A stretch of 5,844 nucleotides of DNA from Anaerolineales bacterium (GTDB lineage: Bacteria; Chloroflexota; Anaerolineae; 4572-78; J111), in assembly GCA_012032575.1 (NCBI GenBank), contig JAAUSP010000489.1, positions 1-5,844 on the forward strand. Direction: 5' to 3'. A model generated the notes under the pieces. That model did not search any database, had not been told where the DNA came from, and saw nothing but the letters and a program-made list of their open reading frames with translations. Positions 1 to 4,715 of this stretch are shown one piece after another; the first letter of the stretch is position 1; every line of letters starts with the position of its first letter. Position numbers and translations under genes: made by a program.

Positions 1-710
1 GTTTTCCGGCACAAAGTCGTTACCCCAGGGATAAACCCGACCATCGTCGCCGCGAGCGCTTTTTCCCATTCGGCTTCGCTGGGCAGCCGTTTGCCGGCCC
101 ATTCGCAGTAGGCTTTGGCGTCATCCCAAGTTATGTAAACAACCGGATGGTTGCCCTTGCCTTCGGCCACATCTTTCCAGTTTTTGCTGCTGTTCTGTTC
201 CGCATAGGTTTGGTAGCCGGCTTCCTCGACGAAGCGAGCAAATTCGTCGTTGGTCACTTCAAAGCGATCAATTTCATAAGCGGGCAAATCCACTTCATGG
301 GCCGGGCCGTTTTTGGGTTTGCCGCCATCCTGGCCCATGGTAAAGGGGCCGGCGTCAATCAGGACCATATCTTCGGGGATGGGGGCGGCAGCCGGTTCTT
401 CGGTGGCGGCGGCTTCGGTGGTGGCCTCGCTTTCGGTTTCAGTCGTTCCTTCGGTGGTGGCCTCAGCAGCCGCTTCTTCGGTGGCGGATTCAATGGGCGC
501 TACGGTGGGGGTGGCTCTGGGGGTAGGAGTGGGCGGCGCAGGTTTGGGGGTAGGGGTCGCTAAAACCACCGGAGTGGGAGTATTAGCCGGTCCTTCGGTT
601 GTTGCGGCGGCCTGACCCCCAGCTTCACCACCGCCGGCTTGCGGGGGGGAACCACATGCTGCCACAAAGGCGGATAAAAGCAGGGTTACAAGCAAAAGCA
701 GCTTTCTCAT
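1..710 (-). CDS. Lipoprotein with SUMF1/formylglycine-generating-enzyme-type domain (partial, one frameshift)
   Basis: The ATG at 710-708 opens a signal peptide (MRKLLLL..., hydrophobic to residue 18) ending in the lipobox VAAC, with the lipid-modified Cys at residue 19. Residues ~20-111 are a low-complexity Thr/Pro/Glu/Ala linker with 'ATTE' repeats, probably a spacer holding the domain off the membrane. From ~112 the FGE/SUMF1 fold begins: MVLIDAGPFTMG (115 on), then FEVTNDEFARFVEEAGY and RLPSEAEWEKA, all hallmark blocks of the family. The frame breaks after the GCG at 59-57. Adding one G restores A-R-G-D-D-G-R-V-Y-P-W-G-N-D-F, the expected next block, open to base 1. The C-terminal half, including the position of the FGE catalytic cysteines, lies outside the window. 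True formylglycine synthase activity therefore cannot be judged, and many such lipoproteins are not sulfatase activators. Family call is firm; function is unknown. Confidence 0.88.
   Translation of the reverse strand, partial: MRKLLLLVTLLLSAFVAACGSPPQAGGGEAGGQAAATTEGPANTPTPVVLATPTPKPAPPTPTPRATPTVAPIESATEEAAAEATTEGTTETESEATTEAAATEEPAAAPIPEDMVLIDAGPFTMGQDGGKPKNGPAHEVDLPAYEIDRFEVTNDEFARFVEEAGYQTYAEQNSSKNWKDVAEGKGNHPVVYITWDDAKAYCEWAGKRLPSEAEWEKALAATMVGFIPGVTTLCRK
54..59 (-). other. Frameshift site in the SUMF1-domain lipoprotein
   Basis: The gene strand reads GCGCTC. The family block needs GCG-GCT-CGC, so one G of a GG pair appears missing. Downstream, the restored frame runs open to base 1 with the conserved G-R-V-Y-P-W-G-N-D-F. 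Confidence 0.8.
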
Positions 711-720
711 TCTTTCATTC

Positions 721-726
721 TCCTCC
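721..726 (-). promoter_or_regulatory. Ribosome binding site of the SUMF1-domain lipoprotein
   Basis: GGAGGA lies 10 nt before the ATG at 710. Another ATG at 718 is only 2 nt from this site and gives a three-codon ORF (M-K-E-stop) whose TGA overlaps the ATG at 710. The ATG at 710 is preferred because it leads directly into the signal peptide. Confidence 0.65.
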
Positions 727-765
727 AGCGAGTTTAAAGATCGTATTTATAAGGGCTGGCGACAG

Positions 766-794
766 AGTATAACAAAATACCCCTGTTTCAACAA
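766..794 (-). promoter_or_regulatory. Candidate promoter for the SUMF1-domain lipoprotein
   Basis: On the minus strand there is an extended -10 (TGT followed by TATACT, 774-766) and a weak -35, TTGTTG (794-789), with a 17-bp spacer. The start point would be near 759, about 50 nt before the ATG at 710. The good -10 with TGN extension could compensate for the poor -35. It would let this gene be expressed apart from the upstream sulfotransferase gene. Confidence 0.45.
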
Positions 795-809
795 ACAAAC
801 AAGGTATAT

Positions 810-1547
810 TTACTTAACTGCATCGGCCTGAATCGCCAGAACTGCCAACTGTTCGTAGTAGGGTTGACACTCGGCCAGGAGTGGTTTCAAATGTTCGGGA
901 AAAGGGCTGGTTTTGGGCCGATAGGCTTCAAAGCCGGTGGATTGGTGGACGGCGTGATACCAGTACCTGGCCCAGACGCCATCTTCCGGGCGCGGTCCGG
1001 CCGGCCAATTGAGCATGGCTTCGTCAAAGGGAATGTCAATCTGGTGGCACAGCCGGCTGAGAACGCTGCGCGGGTTGAGCAGCACCTGTCTGGCATCGAG
1101 CACCGGCGGGGTTTGACCGCGCGCACGCAGATAATCCAGCAGGATGAGGTGATCGGCGTAATCGGTGTCGCGCAGAGTTGGCTGGTGGACATTTTTGGCG
1201 TAGGAAGGCAGCATATCGCGCGGGTCGCGGGTGAGCAGGATATTGATGGTCTGATCGAGAAAATCCCACTCCAGATTGACCAGATGGTGGGTCATATGTT
1301 TAAAGAAAACCAGCGGCGTGGGATAATCGCCAAAAATAACATCCCGGACCACTTTAGCCCCGTCATTTTCCTGGATGGCGATCACGTCGGCGGAACCGGG
1401 ATGGTAGGTGTGGGCGTCGGTGGTGGAGAGATAGTGGGCATACAGCGGCTCGTCCACCACGCTGGTATCGGCTCGCTGGGCGAAGGAGTACATCAAGGCC
1501 GTCGAAATATTACGCGGCCCGGACCAGAGACAGATGCGTTTGGTCAT
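810..1547 (-). CDS. Sulfotransferase-like P-loop protein (aminotransferase partner)
   Basis: A complete 245-residue protein. The ATG at 1547 is chosen over an in-frame TTG at 1550 because AAGGAG lies 6 nt upstream of the ATG. Residues 9-18 (SGPRNISTAL) match a sulfotransferase-type phosphosulfate loop. VVDEPLYAHYL (30-40) follows. TRDPRDMLPSY (106-116) matches the second nucleotide-binding block, with Arg107 and Ser115 in the usual 3'-phosphate contact roles. A C-terminal block, GPRPEDGVWARYWYHAVH (184-201), is typical of this subgroup. There is no signal peptide or membrane segment, so it should be cytoplasmic. The fold predicts transfer of a sulfuryl group from PAPS, but no acceptor can be named. 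It lies 110 bp downstream of a class IV aminotransferase on the same strand. From memory, the same two domains are fused in plant 'BCAT-like' proteins, which suggests a joint role. The fold is fairly sure; enzymatic activity is uncertain. Confidence 0.85.
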   Translation of the reverse strand: MTKRICLWSGPRNISTALMYSFAQRADTSVVDEPLYAHYLSTTDAHTYHPGSADVIAIQENDGAKVVRDVIFGDYPTPLVFFKHMTHHLVNLEWDFLDQTINILLTRDPRDMLPSYAKNVHQPTLRDTDYADHLILLDYLRARGQTPPVLDARQVLLNPRSVLSRLCHQIDIPFDEAMLNWPAGPRPEDGVWARYWYHAVHQSTGFEAYRPKTSPFPEHLKPLLAECQPYYEQLAVLAIQADAVK

Positions 1548-1553
1548 CAAACA

Positions 1554-1559
1554 CTCCTT
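1554..1559 (-). promoter_or_regulatory. Ribosome binding site deciding the sulfotransferase start
   Basis: AAGGAG on the minus strand lies 6 nt before the ATG at 1547 and only 3 nt before the competing TTG at 1550. This favours the ATG. Confidence 0.7.
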
Positions 1560-1672
1560 GAAGAAGGATTAAGAAATAAGAAAAAAGAAGTAAGAAGTAG
1601 GGAGTAAGAAGTAAGGGAGTAGGGGAAATTACTTTCTAATTTCTACTTTCTAATTTTTTATTTTTCATTTTT
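1560..1672. repeat. Low-complexity purine/pyrimidine tract with short imperfect repeats
   Basis: On the plus strand a purine-rich stretch (about 1560-1629) is built of variants of AAGAAGTAAG and AGTAGGG. It is followed by a pyrimidine-rich stretch (about 1630-1672) with repeats of CTTTCTAATT. The two halves are roughly complementary, so the minus-strand transcript between the aminotransferase and the sulfotransferase could fold into a long AU-rich imperfect hairpin. The composition is very unlike the flanking genes. The aminotransferase stop codon (1660-1658) falls inside the tract. Confidence 0.6.
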
Positions 1673-2587
1673 AGCGGCCTGCACGGCCAGTTCAATTTCT
1701 TGGCGGTATAACTCGCTGAGACGGCGGGTCATAGGGCCGTACTTGCCCTCGCCGATGGTGCGGCCGTCTACCTCGATGACCGGGGTCAGGCCGCCAAAGG
1801 TGCCGGTGACAAAGGCTTCGTCGGCCCCATAAACATCGAACAGGGAGAAATTTTTCTGGTAGCAGGGAATGCCGTGTTTGAGGCAGGCATTAATCACTTT
1901 GCCGCGGGTGATGCCGTTCATGCAATACTGCCCGGTCGAAGTCCAGACTTCGCCTTTTTTGACCATAAAAAAGTTGGTGGCGTTGCAGGTGCTGACAAAG
2001 CCGTGAATGTCGAGCATGAGGGCTTCGTCGGCCCCGGCGTTGAGGGCCTGGATCAGGGCCATGACCTCGTGCAGTTTGCTGTGGCAGTTGAGTCGGGGAT
2101 CGAGATAATCGGGCGAGCCGCGCCGGATGGTTGAGGTAAAGAGCCGGACGCCTTTTTCTTTGCTGCCGGGGTCGGCCTGTTTGTGCTCGGCAATAATCAC
2201 CAGGTTTGGCCCGCTGATGGTCAACCGGGGGTCCTGCGATGGTGTTTTTTTGATGCCCCGCGTGAGCATAAAGCGCACATGGACGTTATCCTCCATCTGG
2301 TTAGCCCGCAGGGTTTGCCACAGAGCGTCGGTCAATTCCTGGCGGGTCATGCCCACATCCAGCCCGATGGTGGCGGCGGCCTGCCACAGCCGGTCGAGAT
2401 GCTCGTCGAGAAAAACCAGGACTCCCTGGTGCAGCCGCACCGCTTCCCAAACCCCATCGCCCACCAGATAGCCGCTGTCAAAAACCGAAATTTTGGCCTC
2501 GTGGCGGGGAAACAGTTCGCCATTGATATAAATCAAAATGTTTTCATTGCGTGGATCAGGTACAGCATTGTGGGTGCCGTGTGCCAT
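1658..2587 (-). CDS. Class IV PLP-dependent aminotransferase (BCAT / D-amino-acid aminotransferase family)
   Basis: A complete 309-residue protein, a normal length for fold-type IV transaminases, which transfer amino groups between amino acids and 2-oxo acids in the cytoplasm. Visible blocks are YINGELFPRHEAKISVFDSG (20-39), GDGVWEAVR (43-51), DEHLDRL (61-67), GADEALMLDIHGFVS (185-199), NATNFF (202-207) and GITRGKV (225-231). The ATG at 2587 follows GGAGG by 7 nt. Two key positions look atypical. The Glu that normally contacts the PLP ring nitrogen, in the 'GyvsE..xxN' block, is Thr200. The only nearby Lys in the block where the PLP lysine is expected is Lys171 (NCHSKLHEV), which seems about four residues late against DAAT/IlvE. 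It may be a distinct subfamily. The upstream LivJ-type binding protein hints at branched-chain substrates, but substrate cannot be assigned; D-amino acids or aminodeoxychorismate remain possible. Confidence 0.88.
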   Translation of the reverse strand: MAHGTHNAVPDPRNENILIYINGELFPRHEAKISVFDSGYLVGDGVWEAVRLHQGVLVFLDEHLDRLWQAAATIGLDVGMTRQELTDALWQTLRANQMEDNVHVRFMLTRGIKKTPSQDPRLTISGPNLVIIAEHKQADPGSKEKGVRLFTSTIRRGSPDYLDPRLNCHSKLHEVMALIQALNAGADEALMLDIHGFVSTCNATNFFMVKKGEVWTSTGQYCMNGITRGKVINACLKHGIPCYQKNFSLFDVYGADEAFVTGTFGGLTPVIEVDGRTIGEGKYGPMTRRLSELYRQEIELAVQAAKNEK

Positions 2588-2594
2588 GAGAATA

Positions 2595-2599
2595 CCTCC
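2595..2599 (-). promoter_or_regulatory. Ribosome binding site of the aminotransferase
   Basis: GGAGG on the minus strand lies 7 nt before the ATG at 2587. It is close to the consensus and fixes the start. Confidence 0.75.
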
Positions 2600-2604
2600 A
2601 GCAT

Positions 2605-2629
2605 AGTAGACGGTAAACAGTAGACGGTA
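2605..2629. repeat. 11-bp direct repeat, two copies
   Basis: AGTAGACGGTA occurs at 2605-2615 and again at 2619-2629, separated by 3 bp (period 14). It lies in the 66-bp gap between the binding-protein stop and the aminotransferase ribosome binding site. It could be a simple-sequence remnant or a tandem binding site; nothing else supports a function. Confidence 0.6.
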
Positions 2630-2653
2630 GACCGGGGAATTTATGCGACCCTG

Positions 2654-3854
2654 CTACCTTGTGCTATTATTGACATATTCGGCAAAAATGATTCGCCCCT
2701 CTTTGACCTGCACGACCGGCACGGGTCGGCGGGGGTTGTGCTGCGGGTCAAAGGTGAGCGGGCCGGTGACTGCTTCGAAGCGGCCCTGGGCCAGCGCCTC
2801 GGCTACCGGCTCAACATCGAGCGTGTCGGCCTGCCGGATCGCTTCCAGCAGGATGGTGGCCGCGTCATAGCCCAGGGCGGCCAGAGTATCCGGCGCGACC
2901 GCGTTGGCGGCTTTGTAAGTTTCGGCCCACTGCTGGGTCTGGGGGCGCTGGTCGTCCAGAAAGAAATGGGTGGTGAAGTAGCTGCCGGCAGCGGCGGTCA
3001 AATCCAGGTCGGCGCTGTGCCAGCTATCGCTGCCTAGCAAGGCCAGCGGCGGTGAGCCGGATTGACTCATTTGCCTCACCTGTCCGGCGACACGATTCAC
3101 CACGGTCGCCGGGGCGGGCAGATAAAGCAGGTCGGCTCCGGCGGCGCTGGCGGCCTGGAGGACCGGGGTAAAGTCAGCACCGGCTGGGGTAAACTTGTCC
3201 TGATAAAACAACCTGGCCCCCCTGCATCGCCAGTTGAGCGGTGAAAGCCTGCCCTAAAGCGGTGCTATAATCGTCGTTCGGGTCAATCAGAATGGCGGCT
3301 CGGCGCACGTTGAGCGACTCCACCGCAAACCGAACGGCTGCCTGGCCCTGAGCCTGAAAAACGGGGCTAAGGCGAAACACCGTAGGGCGCGTCCGGCCCT
3401 GCCCGTCTACCGTAACCAGGGGATGGGTAGCCGTAGGCGCGACGAGCAAAGCCCCTTTTGCCTCGACCGCTTCGGCGGCGGCAATGGCCGCTTCGGAACA
3501 GAGCGGGCCGATAATGAAGTCGAGGCCATCATTAAGGATTTGCTCTACCGCCTGCCGCGCCGTCTCAAAATCGCAATCGGCCTCGTAAACGGTCCATTCG
3601 ATCCGGCGGCCCAGGACTCCGCCCTGAGCGTTCCATTGATCAAAAGCCAGGATACTGCCGCTGCGCAGCGCCCGGCCAAAGGTAGCCAGTTCGCCGCTGG
3701 TGGGCGATAACAGGGCCAGCCGTAACACAGGCCCGCTCGGCGGAACGGGCAGCGGAGGTTGGCTGTTTTGGCCTGCCGCGCCGGATAAATTGCATTGAGC
3801 AAGGAAGGCCACGAGGCTGGCCCCAACCAGCAACCCGACCGCCCATTTTATCAT
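2654..3854 (-). CDS. Branched-chain amino-acid ABC transporter substrate-binding lipoprotein (LivJ type, one frameshift)
   Basis: The ATG at 3854, with GGAG 8 nt upstream, opens a lipoprotein signal peptide ending in the lipobox LAQC, with the lipid-modified Cys at residue 21. The mature part follows the Leu/Ile/Val-binding (periplasmic-binding-protein type 6) pattern: LRLALLSPTSGELATFGRAL, then GGVLGRRIEWTVYEADCD, IIGPLCSEAAIAAAEAV and ALLVAPTATHPLVT. After the shift come GADLLYLPAPA, LLGSDSWH and AALGYDAATILLEAI. The frame breaks near residue 211, at a run of six G on the minus strand (3222-3217). With five G the reading continues into YQDKFTPAGADFTPVL, the expected next block, to the TAG at 2656-2654. 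That gives 399 residues, a usual family length. It should sit outside the membrane and deliver amino acids or similar solutes to a LivHMGF-type permease. No permease or ATPase gene is in the window. The ligand is not certain, as the family also binds amides and urea. Confidence 0.87.
3217..3222 (-). other. Frameshift site in the substrate-binding protein (run of 6 C/G)
   Basis: There are six C on the plus strand (six G in the gene). Removing one joins two reading frames that each encode contiguous parts of the same family, and leaves 1200 coding bases, exactly divisible by three. It most likely reflects one extra base called in a homopolymer. Confidence 0.8.
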
Positions 3855-3862
3855 AGTCTGAT

Positions 3863-3866
3863 CTCC
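3863..3866 (-). promoter_or_regulatory. Ribosome binding site deciding the binding-protein start
   Basis: GGAG on the minus strand lies 8 nt before the ATG at 3854. This supports that start over a start at 3938, which would put 28 charged residues before the signal peptide. Confidence 0.65.
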
Positions 3867-3875
3867 AATAAGCAG

Positions 3876-3885
3876 TTTCGCGAAA
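3876..3885. repeat. 10-bp perfect palindrome in the binding-protein leader
   Basis: TTTCGCGAAA reads the same on both strands. It sits 9 bp upstream of the ribosome binding site in the roughly 130-nt leader predicted from the promoter at 3994-4020. It could be a small operator or part of a leader hairpin. Such short palindromes also arise by chance. Confidence 0.3.
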
Positions 3886-3993
3886 ACGTGTTGCGTCTCG
3901 CTTGCCTGTGGCGGCGTGTCCCGCCTGCTTGACCTCACGCAAGATGTAAGACGAATATTGCATAACTGTTTTCTTGGAAATGCCTGAAAACGT

Positions 3994-4020
3994 ATTATAA
4001 CCTGTCTGGCCTGGAGTCAA
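3994..4020 (-). promoter_or_regulatory. Sigma70-type promoter of the minus-strand gene cluster
   Basis: The -35 is TTGACT (4020-4015) and the -10 is a perfect TATAAT (3999-3994), with a 15-bp spacer that is shorter than ideal. The start point would be near 3987, giving a leader of about 130 nt before the binding-protein ATG at 3854. It lies back to back with the plus-strand promoter at 4031. Confidence 0.6.
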
Positions 4021-4030
4021 CCAATTTGCT

Positions 4031-4059
4031 TTGCCAATAAAATAGGGCGCGAGTATAAT
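4031..4059 (+). promoter_or_regulatory. Sigma70-type promoter of the small membrane protein gene
   Basis: The -35 is TTGCCA (4031-4036), one mismatch to consensus, and the -10 is a perfect TATAAT (4054-4059) with the ideal 17-bp spacer. The start point would be near 4066, about 38 nt before the GTG start at 4104. Confidence 0.75.
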
Positions 4060-4103
4060 CCTCCCTGTTATTGCATTATTTTCAGAAAGGTTGGAGAAGT
4101 TCT

Positions 4104-4418
4104 GTGCCCGTTTCAAAAAAAAGAAAGCCCAAAAGAAGAACCAGCTCACCCGTTAGAACCAGCGCAGCTACCACAGGCTCGTCACCGGTACCGGGCGGAG
4201 CAGCACCCAAAAAGAAGCTGTCGCGGCAGCAAATTATTATTTATGTGATTAGTATTGTGATGATTCTAAGCCTGGCAATTAGTTATTTGGTGGGTAATAA
4301 TCCGACGCCTCCGCCTGTGCCCACCGCCACGCCTGTGGTTGAGACGCCGGCTCCGGCCAATTCAAGCACCGAAGAAGCCCCGCCAGCCGCCACCGCGGAG
4401 CCAACTAAGGCCAATTAA
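4104..4418 (+). CDS. Small single-pass membrane protein, function unknown
   Basis: A 104-residue protein. The GTG at 4104 is chosen because GGAG lies 7 nt upstream (4093-4096). An in-frame TTG at 4071 has no ribosome binding site and sits almost at the predicted transcript start. Residues 4-12 are strongly basic (SKKRKPKRR), and KKKLSRQQ lies just before the membrane segment. One hydrophobic helix spans about residues 44-63 (IIIYVISIVMILSLAISYLV). The tail (64-104) is Pro/Thr/Ala/Glu-rich. The positive-inside rule puts the basic N-terminus in the cytoplasm and the Pro-rich tail outside. No catalytic motif is visible and I do not recognise a characterised family. It has its own strong promoter and terminator, so it is probably monocistronic. 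A role as a membrane anchor or small partner protein is possible but is only inference. Confidence 0.82.
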   Translation: MPVSKKRKPKRRTSSPVRTSAATTGSSPVPGGAAPKKKLSRQQIIIYVISIVMILSLAISYLVGNNPTPPPVPTATPVVETPAPANSSTEEAPPAATAEPTKAN

Positions 4419-4505
4419 AAGCGTTTTCTGGCCTGTTCGCTCATAAAGACTTTTGCCGCACAATAGCTTCAAGGGGGAAGAAGTATCTGAAGTCGTGAGT
4501 TTGCC
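4419..4505. other. Intergenic stretch without recognised content
   Basis: The gap between the small membrane protein stop and the terminator stem contains no ORF, promoter or strong repeat that I can support. It probably forms the 3' untranslated end of the transcript. Confidence 0.5.
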
Positions 4506-4548
4506 AATCCGCCTTTAGCCCAACTGCGCTACAAGGCGGATTTTTTTT
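4506..4548 (+). terminator. Strong intrinsic terminator
   Basis: A 10-bp perfect stem (AATCCGCCTT 4506-4515 with AAGGCGGATT 4533-4542) is extended by an inner TAGC/GCTA pairing across one bulged C. It runs directly into eight T (4541-4548). It ends the transcript of the small membrane protein and insulates the adenylate kinase gene. Confidence 0.88.
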
Positions 4549-4551
4549 AAG

Positions 4552-4559
4552 CCGTTTAG
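4552..4559. repeat. Left target-site duplication of the MITE-like element
   Basis: CCGTTTAG directly abuts the left inverted repeat. The identical octamer abuts the right inverted repeat at 4652-4659. Confidence 0.82.
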
Positions 4560-4651
4560 GTATCTTCTCAATAATTCTGGGTAGGGGCACGGCCTTGCGC
4601 CTGCCCCACGAGGCGACCGCAAGGGTTTGCCCCTACATATTGAGAAGATAC
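4560..4651. mobile_element. MITE-like non-autonomous element with 14-bp terminal inverted repeats
   Basis: Perfect 14-bp inverted ends GTATCTTCTCAATA (4560-4573) and TATTGAGAAGATAC (4638-4651) enclose a GC-rich core. A second inverted pair, GTAGGGGCA (4581-4589) with TGCCCCTAC (4628-4636), is nested inside. The core can also fold locally: GGGGCA/TGCCCC (4584-4589 with 4602-4607), and a short arm with a GCAA loop near 4619-4622. The 92-bp unit has no coding capacity. It is flanked by a perfect 8-bp direct repeat, so it looks transposed by a transposase acting in trans. An 8-bp duplication occurs in several IS families, and I cannot name the parent from the ends alone. It lies in the gap between the terminator and the adenylate kinase gene. 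Confidence 0.82.
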
Positions 4652-4659
4652 CCGTTTAG
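4652..4659. repeat. Right target-site duplication of the MITE-like element
   Basis: CCGTTTAG directly follows the right inverted repeat and matches 4552-4559 with no mismatch, suggesting a fairly recent insertion. Confidence 0.82.
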
Positions 4660-4688
4660 GGTTAAATTTTGGTCAGGGGGAATATTTA

Positions 4689-4700
4689 TATCTTAAGATA
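4689..4700 (+). promoter_or_regulatory. 12-bp perfect palindrome just upstream of the adenylate kinase RBS
   Basis: TATCTTAAGATA is fully self-complementary and ends 2 bp before the AGGAG (4703-4707) that serves the ATG at 4716. The surrounding AT-rich stretch contains -10-like hexamers but no well-spaced -35, so the promoter is not assigned. The palindrome could be a repressor site or sequester the ribosome binding site; both are inference. Confidence 0.35.
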
Positions 4701-4702
4701 AA

Positions 4703-4707
4703 AGGAG
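4703..4707 (+). promoter_or_regulatory. Ribosome binding site of the adenylate kinase gene
   Basis: AGGAG lies 8 nt before the ATG at 4716, and that ATG begins the canonical first strand of adenylate kinase. Confidence 0.75.
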
Positions 4708-4715
4708 AACTGTGC

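Noticed and set aside
147..563. A Gly/Phe-rich plus-strand ORF resembling a glycine-rich structural protein
   Set aside because: The Gly-rich text is the reverse complement of the Thr/Glu/Ala-rich linker of the minus-strand lipoprotein. The lipobox and SUMF1 blocks show that the minus strand is the coding one.
864..1607. A 247-residue plus-strand ORF opposite the sulfotransferase gene
   Set aside because: It is antisense to a clearly conserved protein, has no family motif or good ribosome binding site, and its length reflects the codon bias of the real gene on the other strand.
2654..3211. The C-terminal half of the binding protein as a separate gene starting at TTG
   Set aside because: There is no ribosome binding site, no signal peptide, and the family's N-terminal half ends exactly where this begins in another frame, so one shifted gene is the better reading.
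3640..4149. A 169-residue minus-strand ORF crossing the divergent promoters
   Set aside because: It overlaps the binding-protein gene out of frame, spans both promoters and the start of the small membrane protein, and shows no family features.
4503..4545. tRNA-like text on the minus strand (GTAGCGCAGTTGGGCTA resembles a D arm)
   Set aside because: No anticodon arm, T arm or acceptor stem can be built around it. The segment is fully explained as the loop and stem of an intrinsic terminator followed by eight T.
4560..4651. The MITE-like hairpin as a terminator or riboswitch for adenylate kinase
   Set aside because: There is no T tract after the hairpin, and the exact 8-bp duplication at its ends is better explained by transposition.
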